From Rusavskia elegans (taxonomy: Eukaryota; Ascomycota; Lecanoromycetes; Teloschistales; Teloschistaceae): a stretch of 64,000 bases of DNA. Positions 35,762 through 46,633 of the stretch are shown piece by piece. The stretch is from contig SAUG01000053.1 of NCBI GenBank assembly GCA_011316305.1, forward strand, positions 1-64,000, given 5' to 3'. The translations under genes and the position numbers were made by a program. A model generated the notes under the pieces. The model saw only the letters and a program-made list of their open reading frames with translations. It did no database searches and was not told the DNA's origin. The stretch's first letter is position 1, and every line of letters starts with the position of its first letter.

Positions 35762-38554
35762 GATAGTCGTTTCCAGGCCTTCTGTAACAATGTCGAGCAA
35801 CTGTGGCTTGAATCGGAGCCTCACGGTCCAAGCCATGCCTGATAGACGCAGCCCAAACGACAAAGGCATACTTCAGTCACAGCAAGCATTTTCTTCTTAG
35901 TCTTTTGACAAAATGTGATGAGGCTAAGCCACTTTGCCTCGTGACAGTAATAAGGATAGCCCGGATGCGTACTCAGCTGAGCAGCTGCTCGGCTGGCCTG
36001 TCGCGTAGACAGGGCACTGCAGGTGACTGCACAAGGAACGCGCAACAGTCAAATCGAGGAATCCTAATATCAGCTCTCCGATCCGTCCCGAAACGAGCTG
36101 CCTGGTGTAACAACGGCAAGAGGCAACCACATACCTGTTCAAAGAACACTTCATAGGTGTATGTGTTCCATAATGAAATGTTGGTGAAAAATCTGCAAGG
36201 TGGCGAAAGATGTTTCCAAGGGCGCCCCTACTCTTGGTCCAAGCTATCATCGGCCCACCTCGACGACGTGCTTTGCAAGATTCGCATTAATACGCAGCAA
36301 AACACTGAACGACGGATCCTACTCGTAGCAGGCCGCCTCGAGCCCCTACCATAAACCCACGAACAACACTACCACCGTCAGAAGCACTCCGTTCCATCCG
36401 CCTTCCAGAAGATGAGAAGGGTAAGGAAGCATTTCAAGAAGCCAACACTTTTTGGAGGGCGGCAGTGGAAGAAGGATGGAGGAACCGTTCCCAATCTTCA
36501 CCGATTTCTCAAACTCGCAATCGATGACAGGCCGACTACTTAAAAAACATCGATTACCTGCAATGGCATCATATTCGCGAAGGACAATAATGACCTCGGC
36601 CTAAAATTATGCAAATCCATTGCCTTGGTCAAAGCGGTCTCGTGTCATCAGATTGTCTGTATATGGTCTTGCAGGATACTACTGCAGATTGGATCTATCT
36701 CTAGATGGCGTACTCCATCTACTTCATATGCTCTACCAATCCCCAAGCCATGCTCCCGCTCCTTTCACCGGGCTATCTTTTCTGTACGTGAAAAGAAGTA
36801 GAACATAAGGTTTTGACGCTGAATGCATAGAATACCCTGAGGCCGAGGTTTCACATGTATAACACTTGTCATGCTCAGGACTACTATCACGACTCTGTCC
36901 GACGGAGCTGCAGTCAGGTGCATGCACCACTGAGTTTACATTGGAGACGCTTTTTTACGCAATGGATTCGGCGCGTGCAGCTGATCTGAGCGCCGTCCAA
37001 GGATTCATCGTCAGTGAAAAGGTAAAAAGGTTGCCTTCCGTGCGCGGTGGTAAACCCCACGTAACCCCTATCATCCTAATAAAAGCCTTGATCGATGGCT
37101 CTCTGTTCCTGCTACGAACGAACCTTCGACTTCACCATCCGATTTTGTATTTGACTTGTAGCGCGCGACGAGTCATCAGAAGCTATCAATATCATGGCGG
37201 ATCTTAGCCTTCTCGTATTGCTAGCGCATACATTCTTGAGTAAGGTAGGATTGTCTTAGATTGATTTTCATATGAGCTGACACAATCTTGCGTTCGGTTG
37301 GTTGCTTTGAAGGACGAGAAAGTAGGACGATGCTCCTTGACCTCTGGGGGAAAAGGAGGCATATCTCAGCTTAGTCCGTTTGAGCGCTAGCGTCTCGACA
37401 GTGAACTCCACGCATTTTATGTCCAGGGTTCAGCGGCTCAGGGACTCAGGTCCCACCTCGGGATGTTATCAGCCTCATGTAGACCTCAAGAGCACATAGT
37501 AAGGGCGATTTAAATCGGTATATCTTTCTTCAGATATATATATGATTTAGCAGACTTTAGATATCTCCGCCATATTCTCCTCGGTGTGCTGCGATTTCGT
37601 ATCGGCTGAGAACACCGCTCCTGAATATTGGAGTCACCGTTGACGTTGAATCCGCAGTAGTATATGGGTCAGACCAAAAACGGGGGCCACACAGGGGAAT
37701 TTGGTCTTGTAGGTACTTGAGGTGATTACGGTGGTATACGGCGGCTGACGTATTTACACCTTGTGTTTTGCCGACTTGTATAGCGTAGCAGTAGCTATTG
37801 CATACGATCAAGTCGATCGCTTCTAACGGCTGAGTATAACAGCGGGATTGCGGGATAAGTTTACGGGGGAAGTGGTGTGGGAAGAGGCTCCAAAGTTGGA
37901 GGTGATGAGAGGTGAAGGGTAAAGTATCTCTTCCGCTTCTAAAAGGGGTTTCCGCTTAGCTTAGCGCCAAGCAAATAGGAAGCCGTAGCAGCGAAAGGGA
38001 TAAGGAATAGCTTGTGGGTTATAGGGCAAGATATGGAGAGCTATGCGGCAAGAAGATGTTTGCGTGATATACGAAGTTTATGGGTTGGCGCTCATCAGTC
38101 GACTGCAGACGATAAAGTAGAAGAAGTTGGACTTAAAGACTATGAGGAAATGAAGAGGAGAAGATTTGTTTAACGACCATGGTTGACACGGTGGAGGTTT
38201 TGAATATAATCAGCAATACTCCCCCAACTATCAATGATTGTTCATGTATTTGAGTCTATGTGGTCTTCGTTTGAATATACAACATTATGTATTACTCCTT
38301 GAATGACTTACCTATTAGAGCCCATCATTGTTCTGGATGGCTACCAAGTCTAGCCAGGTCAATCGAACCCGTCCTTATCCCTCTGGTCGGTGGTTCAATG
38401 AAATTGGTGGGTCTCGTGCTTCAGACCGAACGTATCTGCTATCGTTGCACAAAGGGGCCCGGCATGCTGAAGTTGAATGGAGTTGGCACATCTTTAGAAG
38501 GCCACCTAGGGCGGGCTGACCATAGACTTCTTGCATCCCCTAGTATCCCAGAAT
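35762..38554. other. Long gene-free stretch left of the F-box-like gene
   Basis: Only short frames, most starting at non-ATG codons. The segment 36160-36360 reads like a decayed protein fragment (RCFQGRPYSWSKLSSAHLD), but I cannot assign it. The segment 37500-38280 is moderately AT-rich without repeats. No RNA gene was found. Confidence 0.45.
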
Positions 38555-39592
38555 CTATCCCGAGCGAAGGCTCTCCTTCTGGTATCGATACCTCATGTAC
38601 CGCTCGGTACGTATCGCAAGCCACTGAAAATGGCTGACATCATCGGATGAGAGGTTGAGAGCCTTCCAAAGTTCCTCCATTCTCGCTTCAACCATGCGCA
38701 TCGCTGCTTCTGATGTCGCGCGAGGCAACGCCTTGATATTCTTCCAAGTTTCCTCTTGTTGACTCAACCTCTCCCCGTTGAGATGACCCACTTCTGCCAC
38801 ACATGCAGCAATCAGGTCGTTGCACAAGTTCTGATCGCAATCCTGACCCTTGCAATGCTCAGTAGCATGTCGTATCTCGAATACAGTGGTATTGGCAACC
38901 CGCAGGCGCTTGAACGGTGCCAGAATGTCCAATATTACAGACGTCCCATTTGCAACGGAATCGACCTTTACGCAGTTGCAAAGGCATGGCACTCTTACGG
39001 TCAAGCGCTGAATGGCGGTATTCGTCGCCAGGAGATCGCAGATAATTCGAAGCCTTTCTTTCAGTACAAGGCGACTAAACGCTCGATTCCCTCCATCTCT
39101 TGAGCGGTTGCTGAGCGCAAGTTTCACATCGCGTGACCACGGATCATCAGCGATGTCCAGTTCAAAGTTGCGCATACGTTGAAAGTGCTGTATATGCAAG
39201 TACTGAAGGTGGCTTCTGAAGTCCGTTACCCATTCAATGATTGTCGTAAGAAAATGTAACCTGTCGAATTCTATGCGAATGACCAGCTCGACTTCTCTGA
39301 TAAACATCGAGTAGGCTTCGACAGCGAAAAATTTGTTGACTTGGAAGAGATTCGATGGTACCACAGCCGCGCCCAAGTTCCGACCTTCCAATTGTTTTTG
39401 GTAACTAATGAACTGCTCGTTGTGGCCGTTGTACCAACTTTCATGTTGTGTCGGGTCCGGTAACGGCTGTGGAAGAAGACCCTGCAGGGGCATTGCATAC
39501 AGGATGACCCGGAGCTGTAGTTCTGTTGGAAGTTTCTCGAATGGAAAACCAACACGGCTTCCAACCATACTGGCGTGAGTAGTATCAGCCAT
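38555..39592 (-). CDS. F-box-like protein, single exon
   Basis: 345 residues from the ATG at 39592, in one exon; the frame is open further upstream but only from a TTG. The N-terminus GFPFEKLPTELQLRVILYAMPLQGLL is the F-box-like helix seen in many fungal proteins. It is followed by PSNLFQVNKFFAVEAYSMFIREVELVIRIEF, matching the usual second part in which the chain returns to a beta strand. The remainder is a mostly helical body with a CLCNC cluster and no further known domain. The gene lies only about 270 bases from the RIP-mutated island, and its promoter faces it. A substrate adaptor role is family-based inference. Confidence 0.75.
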   Translation of the reverse strand: MADTTHASMVGSRVGFPFEKLPTELQLRVILYAMPLQGLLPQPLPDPTQHESWYNGHNEQFISYQKQLEGRNLGAAVVPSNLFQVNKFFAVEAYSMFIREVELVIRIEFDRLHFLTTIIEWVTDFRSHLQYLHIQHFQRMRNFELDIADDPWSRDVKLALSNRSRDGGNRAFSRLVLKERLRIICDLLATNTAIQRLTVRVPCLCNCVKVDSVANGTSVILDILAPFKRLRVANTTVFEIRHATEHCKGQDCDQNLCNDLIAACVAEVGHLNGERLSQQEETWKNIKALPRATSEAAMRMVEARMEELWKALNLSSDDVSHFQWLAIRTERYMRYRYQKESLRSG

Positions 39593-39859
39593 GGCTTCCA
39601 GATGTACTGGTGGGCCTGCCGGCGGTGTATCAGTCAAGCTGTGGGCTGGCCTGTTTGGCTGGAGCACAGGTAGAAATGAGAAGTTCAACTTATATGGTAG
39701 ATCGTTAGAAATGCGGCTCTTCTAGCTACTCTGCCAGATGATGAAGGCTCATTAATATGCCTATATAAAGCGTCGTCAACGACAGATGAGATACAAAATC
39801 CTGATGAGGCAAGTAATGGTTTGCCTCAGAACTCAGACCTGCACCGCCGAAATTTAAGC
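39593..39859. other. Promoter region at the island edge
   Basis: Normal base composition. A TATATAAAG motif lies at 39762-39770, oriented toward the island. Composition changes abruptly near 39860. Confidence 0.5.
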
Positions 39860-40316
39860 GAGATAAAATAGTATTCGAACTAGAGTCTAGTAGTTACCCT
39901 ATCTAGCTAGACCCGAAAAATTTCGTCGATCGCAGGTCTAAGTTTAGGACTACGAATTTCGGTTAGGTTAATACTTATAATTTCCCGAAAAGTCCCTCTT
40001 CGTCTAACGGTTAAATACAGATTTAACTAAGAATCCAAGTCTACTAAACCCCCTCCGCCGCGAGATTTTTATTATCTCTAGGGCTATCTTCTAATATCGA
40101 GGCCCTTGTCGCGTTTTTTCCAGCTTTTCTGGCTCTTAACGTCGAAAAAACTCGATTTTTAATATTTTTCTAACGTTTTTTCGAAAATCTCTACGAAATC
40201 TTAAACTTTTATCTCTATTTCTCGCTCCGTCGCTAGCTAGAGCTTAGGTCTAGGCCCGGAAAGGCTTTTTATCGTAGGAAATAAAGGGCGTATTCTTATC
40301 GTCGACGTCGATAATA

Positions 40317-40933
40317 TCAGCATTTTCCAAAATCGTCTTAAAGCCGGTCTTAGCTATTTTAGCCGTCTCAGCCGATTCTCAGCCGGTATAGCTAAAAGCG
40401 GCTTATAAGTAGCTTATTAGCCGGTCTCGGGTATACCCGAAGCTGCGTAGCTGCGCGACTAAGACGGCTAAAACAGCTAAACAGCTAAAACGACTAAAAC
40501 CGGCTGAAAAGATTTAGAGATTTAATTTTAAATTCGTTTAAGTCCTTCTTAGTTAATAGGCCTATATACGCCTATATATACCGCTAGACTAGCTTCGTCT
40601 AGATCGAAAATATTAGGTTTCTTTACTAGAATCTAACTAGATTAGGTCTAGCGTAGTTTATTAAATAGATATTCGACTTCCGTTATTCCCGCTTTTAGTA
40701 GCGACCGTTAAATCTTATTTTCGAATTAGATTATATAGATTTATTTTTAGTTTATATATAGAACCTATTTTAGACTATTTACTAAGTAGATATTTATACT
40801 ATAGATACTATTAGAGCTCTAATCTATCGAAAATCTATTTTTTGGATTTTTAGATTATTTAAATTTTTAGATTATTTGGATTGAAATAGCTGTTAGCCGA
40901 TCTAATTTGAAAATCCATTTTAGAATTCGCTGA
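40317..40933 (+). mobile_element. MITE-like element, copy 1 (TA target site)
   Basis: About 617 bp bounded by TCAGCATTTTCCAAAAT and, at the other end in reverse, TCAGCGAATTCTAAAAT, each flanked by TA (40315-40316 and 40934-40935). A nearly full-length inverted second copy lies at 59251-59844. Inside are many AGCCGG/CCGGCT motifs around a perfect CGGGTATACCCG palindrome, a foldback-like arrangement. The TA duplication and short inverted ends suggest the Tc1/mariner (Fot/Pogo) group. It encodes nothing. Confidence 0.7.
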
Positions 40934-40966
40934 TAAAAAAAGAGAGATTTTTTACTAAAATTACGA

Positions 40967-41446
40967 TACTCCAGATTAAATAAACTTGGTTAGTAGAAAA
41001 CTGCCAAGCTTCAATAACTATCGACTACAAGATTTTTTATTTTTTTTTTATTTTTTAAATAACTCTATAACTATAAGCTAAAATTATTTAAAAACGTTAG
41101 ATTATTTATAGAAAGATATCCAGTTAATAATAAGCTTTTTTCTCTATAATTCTAATTCTATTAATAGTTTTAGAATAGATAATCTAGTCGGTTATAAAAA
41201 GGACCTAGATATTTTAGTAGATTTAAAAGGATTATTTTTATAGAATAACGTAGAATAGTATTTTTATTATAAAATTTCCTTTATAGCTAGAGAATATATA
41301 TCTAAACTTTTTTTTCGAATTTAAATAAATACTGGCTTGTAGTTATAGAGTTATTTAAGAAATAAAAAAAACTAAAAAATCTCGTAGTTAATATTCGTTG
41401 GAACTTGGGCCTTTTTTTACTAACCAGGTTTATTTTATCTGGAATA
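40967..41446. mobile_element. Second MITE family with about 120-bp inverted ends
   Basis: The left end TACTCCAGATTAAATAAAC and the right end (reverse) TATTCCAGATAAAATAAAC begin inverted repeats that stay similar for about 120 bases, including a shared ATAACTCTATAACTA stretch. The flanking TA fits a Tc1/mariner-type target. The interior is AT-rich and non-coding. Confidence 0.7.
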
Positions 41447-41810
41447 CGAGAAAAAACGGAAGAAAAAAGAAAAAACGTCTCGACGAATAGAAATCTAATT
41501 TATTTAACTTCGTTATTAATTCTATACGACTACGTAGAAGAAAAAAGAAAATTTCGAAAAAAAACGTAAATAAACGAGTATTAACCTAGTAGGAAATCCG
41601 GGTATTAAATTCAAATTCTCTACTAATATCTTTTTAGTTAGCCGTTTATAGGCTTGGCGCGCTCGTTTTAATCACCCGCAGGTATGACTATAACGATGTT
41701 ATATAGAGAGTCTGAAAGCTGAAGCAAGTAATAGTAATAAAGAAACTGCTGACGAAGGAGGAATTAAGGTTATCCCAGAGGAAATAAAAAGTAATAAAAC
41801 GAAAGCTAAT
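41447..41810 (+). pseudogene. Coding-like fragment interrupted by the Ty3 element (5' part)
   Basis: From about 41708 the plus strand reads ESLKAEASNSNKETADEGG and stays open to 41810, exactly where the Ty3 LTR begins. After the other LTR (from 58763) the frame continues about 15 codons to a stop near 58809. This patch keeps CpA/TpG, so it is less RIP-affected than its surroundings. It may be the end of a transposase or a captured gene; I do not recognise it. Confidence 0.4.
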
Positions 41811-42263
41811 TGTTATAAAGTTATCTAAAGGATTTTGGTATCTTTTTTTAATAGTTGGATTTATTGGTATATCTGTAAACGGAGGTATAACGGGTAATTA
41901 CTTCAAGTTAATATAAAAACAAGTCAGTCTAATTACTAGAGCAGTATATAGTAATAACTAATAAATTAAATATAAGCTATAAAAACGTCGAGTTTAGAAT
42001 CTATATAAATAATAAAATCCTCTACTATTTAGATTATTTATTAACTAAAATAACTAAAATAGTCTAATTTTAGGATATTTACTTACTAAAACTACTAAAA
42101 TTAGAGTATTTATAGTATTTATTTACTAAAACTACTAAGATATTCCTTAGTATTAATACTAAAGCCGTTCTATATATTTCTATCTATCGAAGCGTAATAG
42201 AAAACTCTATACTATACTAAATACTACCGCGTTCTCGAAAATATACCGTCCGTATTTATAATA
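41811..42263 (-). repeat. 3' LTR of the host Ty3 element
   Basis: 453 bp; begins TGTTATAAAG on the plus strand and ends TTATAATA. It is one AT-rich tandem unit (about 35 bp) shorter than its partner at 58265-58757. Confidence 0.85.
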
Positions 42264-44869
42264 CTAGATCCTTTTTTTAGATTTTTTATTCTAAAAAACT
42301 ATTATCCCCTCTTTTTTATAGATAAAAGGAAAAATTTATTAACTAAAAATTATTATAAAAAAGTTCTATTATTAGGCGTCGGTATATTAGCTATATATTT
42401 TTATCGGAATTATTTCTAGTTAGAGAAATTCTATTATATCGGTAAAAGTTCCGAAAAGTATATTAATTATATAGAATAAGTTTATTCTTACGACCTTATT
42501 CTATTAGATACTACGCGTTAGTATCGTCTTAAAAATAAATATAAAAAGTTAAAGAAAAAATTATATAAAACGTATATAAAATAATAGTATCTATTTTATT
42601 AATTAAATTATATTAAAGAAAAGTAGCGTATTATAATTAACAGTAAGTTATAAAATATCGAAAAGTTAAAATATAAAAATATAACTACGGATCCGTTTTC
42701 TTTTATAGATTTAAATTTTTTTATTAATATAGCTTCTAAATAGATTCTCCTATCTAGCGATTCCGATTAGTTAATATCTTTTTTAACTTTTTTTAATAGA
42801 ACTATTATAGAATCTTTTAATAGTTTACTAAATATTCTTTAGATTTCTAGATATTTTCTAAAATAGAATAATCTTTCTATTTAATTAAATAGTTTTAACT
42901 TTCCTATTATAGAATCTTTTCGACTATAAAGATATTTTCCTTTTATATTTCGAAGTTAAATATTTATTATAATAGCGTTTCGGGATCGGCTGGCTCTAAA
43001 AAAGATATATAGAATACTAGATATATTTTAATATTTCTAGATAGATTAAATTCGAAGTTCTAAAGTCCTTTAATTTCTCTAATTAAAAATAGTCCGATTT
43101 TAATATAGTTAAATTTTTTATTTAGAATTTTTATTTTTAGATTTTTTATAAAAAAGTATACTTTATTTTTTTTTTTTAGCTAAAGTACTAATTTTCGTTT
43201 TTTATTTTAATATTTACCCGAATATTTCTATATTTTTAGAATATTTCTATAGATTTTTTTTTAAATTTCGATTTTTTAAATTACCGATTCCGCTAATTTA
43301 TATAGTAGCGGTTATTTAAATAGGTTCAATTTTTTTCTATTATCGGCGTAGAACGATATTTTATTCGTTATACTAGATTTTCTTATATTAAATACTAACT
43401 ATACTATTAGTAAAAGTAAAATCTAATTGTTTTAAACGTCGTTAATATAATATTTTAGGTATTATTTAAGTATCTAGTTAGTATATTCTATTTATCTATC
43501 TATTATCGAATAGAAAGCTATTAATATTTTTAGTTTAGTATTAAATAGAGAAATAAGGGTTTTCTAATAGTTTAAAGTAAAGAGTTTATTTTTATTATTT
43601 ATTAATACTTCTAGCAGTCTATAGTATCGAAATAATCGATCTAAAATAATAAATCTAAGTTATTCTACTATAAAATCTTTTGTTAATAGAATTACGTAGA
43701 TATATTTCGTAAATCTATCTACTATATTAAATATCGAATTATATTTTATATTTATCGTCGGATCTTTTAATTTCGGGAGTTTAATAATAAAGTCTAATAT
43801 AATTTCCTTTTATAGTAAATTCGGTAGTTTCTAATATTGGATCTTTCTATAGCGAATATATATACTATATTTATTTTATTAATAATTAAAATATTATTTA
43901 ATATATATCTCGATATATTACTTTATATTAGGAAATTAATAATACTATCGTAAAAGTTATATTATTTTTTGTAAGCCTAGGTATTTTTATAGTATTCTAT
44001 TATAGTATTATTTAATATTTTCGTCGATTTTATTATTTAATATTTATAGTTTTCCTTTTTTAATAGAAAACTATTTTTAGTCGTTTCGGAATATACGTAG
44101 CGTTATATTTATCTTATACTAATTTACTAATAGTAATCTATTTTTATTAACTTTAAAAATAATATTATTAAAAATCTCTCTTATTTTTATATAATTATTT
44201 CTTCGATTTAAAATATCTATTCTTCTATTTTCTTTATCTAGAATATAGTATATTTTAAATTTATATTAATCGAAAAGTTTAGACTATTATATTTATTTTC
44301 TATTAAATTATTTTATTATTATAAAATATAAAAGATTTTTATTATCTATAAAAATTATTAATTCTAGTAATCTTTTAATATATACTTTCTACTATTCTAA
44401 TATAACTACTATAGCTAGTAGTTCTTTATTATAGATATCGTAATTCTATTTTACTAGCGATAATTTTCTTAATATATATATTACCGGGTACTATTTATTA
44501 TCGTATTATTATAGAAGATATATATCTATAGCTAAATCTAACGAATCCGTTTCTATTTATAATAGTTTCTTTAGATCGAATATTTTAAATACTAGGTCTT
44601 TTATATATTTTTCTTTAAAATCTTTAAATATTTATTATTTTTTTTCTTTCTAATATTATTCGATAGTATCTTTTATTAAAGCTATTAGAACGAAAGCTCT
44701 TTTAAAATAGTTTTTTATAAACTTTTAATTATAGTTTATAAATCCGAGAAAGCTTTAGACTTCCTTAATATTTATTAGTATTTTCTATTCTATAATAGCT
44801 TTTAATTTACTAGAATCGATACGTAGTCTATTTCGCCCTATAATAAATTCTAAAAAGTCGACTTCTTTT
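42264..44869 (-). pseudogene. Host Ty3 RNase H and integrase part
   Basis: On the minus strand from 44869 leftwards, a Ty3 RNase H is legible despite stops: IETDSLDLAIDIYLL, then YDIYNKELLAIVVILE, then IFIDNKNLLYF, and ILDKENRRIDILNRR at its end (down to about 44200). Sequence further left is where integrase belongs, but is too mutated to read residue by residue. Stops fall mostly at former Trp/Gln codons. Confidence 0.8.
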
Positions 44870-45279
44870 TATAACGTCCCTGTGTATTAGAAGGCGTTAC
44901 GTTTAAACCTAGCTACAGCCGTAGACGTAGTCCGAGCTATTAAATAGTAAGGGAATCCTAGTATAGATTATTATAACTAATTCTATATAGCCGCAGAGGT
45001 ACGGTTATAATATTATAAAATATCTTTATTATAAAGTAATTAAGAAGAGAATAGTAGAGACGTATTTAATAATTATATTAATAACTAATAAGAGAAACTA
45101 TCTATAGAAATAATAAGTAATATATATAGTAAAAGTAGCTATAAAGGCCGATAGATAGCCGTCTACTAAAAGTCCCTTTAAAAGAGATAGCTATAATAGC
45201 TATAGGCGGCTATAGATAATTAGGTTCGTTTACCTAACTAATTTTTCTAGAGAACCTCTATAGAATTATAGATATAATA
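44870..45279 (-). repeat. 3' LTR of gag-bearing element copy 1
   Basis: 410 bp, ending on the right next to the polypurine tract (reverse of CGGCCCTCCCTATAT). Confidence 0.88.
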
Positions 45280-45624
45280 CGGCCCTCCCTATATTACTTT
45301 TTACCTATTATAAAAACTATATATAGGATATAAAAAGGATCTTTTTTTTTTCTTTTTTTTTCTTTTATTAATATCTTTATTATACGTTCTCGAAAAGGAA
45401 ATCGACTAAAATCTTTTTATTATATCTAGTTAAAATAAATCGTAATATTTTTTCCTTATTCTTTATATATTCGTAATTTTTTAAAAGAATATAAAGTTAA
45501 GATTAATAGTAATATTGATAATAAATATATTCGGATATAGAAATTATATAATCTTCTAATATCTAATACTATCTATATATTATTTCTTTTATTTTTCTAT
45601 TTCTACTAACTCTCGTAGGGAAGC

Positions 45625-46040
45625 GTCTTAAAGATAAAAAAATAAACTTCGTTCTAATATCGCGGGTATTTTTAATAAATATTCTAAAGTTTACTATTAT
45701 ATTAAATCCTTTTTTAATTCCGAAAAGGAAATTTATAATAAATATTTAGTCTAGGAATTAGATTTCTGCCGATTCTTTAATAAATAAAAGCGTTTTATTA
45801 TCTATTATCGCGCTTTAAATAAATATAAAAATAATTTTATTATTTAGGAATAACGCGTATTTTTTTAGTTTAATAAATTTAATAATCCGATTACGTTTTA
45901 TTTCTCCGTTAGTTTTATACTAGCTATATAAAAGGCGTCCGTTAAATTAGTATCTAGGTTTAATTTAGATAATTTAGATTAGATTTTAAGAGATTTTAAT
46001 TTCTTTTAACCCGTAGAAAATATAGAATTCTAAAAAAGGT
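45625..46040 (+). pseudogene. Antisense reading frame inside gag-bearing element, copy 1
   Basis: A plus-strand frame of about 135 codons, opposite to the element. It shares sequence with the frame at 53770-54190 (segments such as GIFNKYSKVY and ERFIIYYRALDKY). Interruptions are TAG/TAA only, at positions shared with the other copy, as expected from RIP of Trp/Gln codons. This copy has an extra one-base frameshift near its start. The family is unknown. Confidence 0.45.
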
Positions 46041-46223
46041 CTAGTAAAAAGCTCCTTTACTACTATTTTTATATATTCTAGATTATATATCTATATTATA
46101 AATTATTTTCGGTTTTTCTAATAGTTCTACTAAATTTTATTCTTTAGCTACTATTTCGTCCTATAATAATAAAGACGGGTACTAATCGAATTCTTTATTT
46201 CTAGATTAAATACTAAATATTAG

Positions 46224-46633
46224 TGTTACGTCTACGACTCTACAGAGGTTCTATAGAGAGATTGGTTAAATAAGCGAGCCTAATTACCTATAGCCGCCTA
46301 TAGCCGATATAGCCGCTCTCTAGGATAGGACTTTTAGTAGGCGGCTACCTATCGGCCTTTATAGCTACTTTTACTATATATATCGCTTATTATTTCTATA
46401 GATAGTTTCTTTCGTTAGTCGTTAATATAATTATTAAATATATTTCTACTATTCTCTTTTTAATTACCTTATAATAAAGATATCTCGTAATATTATAACC
46501 GTACCTCTGCGGGTATATAGGAGTAGTTATAATAACCTATATTAGGACTTCTTTCCTATTTAGTAGCTCGGACTATATCTACGGCTATAGCTAGATTCGA
46601 GCGTAACGCCTTCTAATATATAGAGACGTTATA
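46224..46633 (+). repeat. 5' LTR of the pol-bearing element
   Basis: 410 bp; starts TGTTACGTC and ends GACGTTATA. It is less mutated at its start than its partner, which begins TATTATATC. Confidence 0.9.

Noticed and set aside
38340..38400. tRNA-like B box (GGTTCGATT in reverse)
   Set aside because: No matching acceptor stem, A box or anticodon arm at the required distance.
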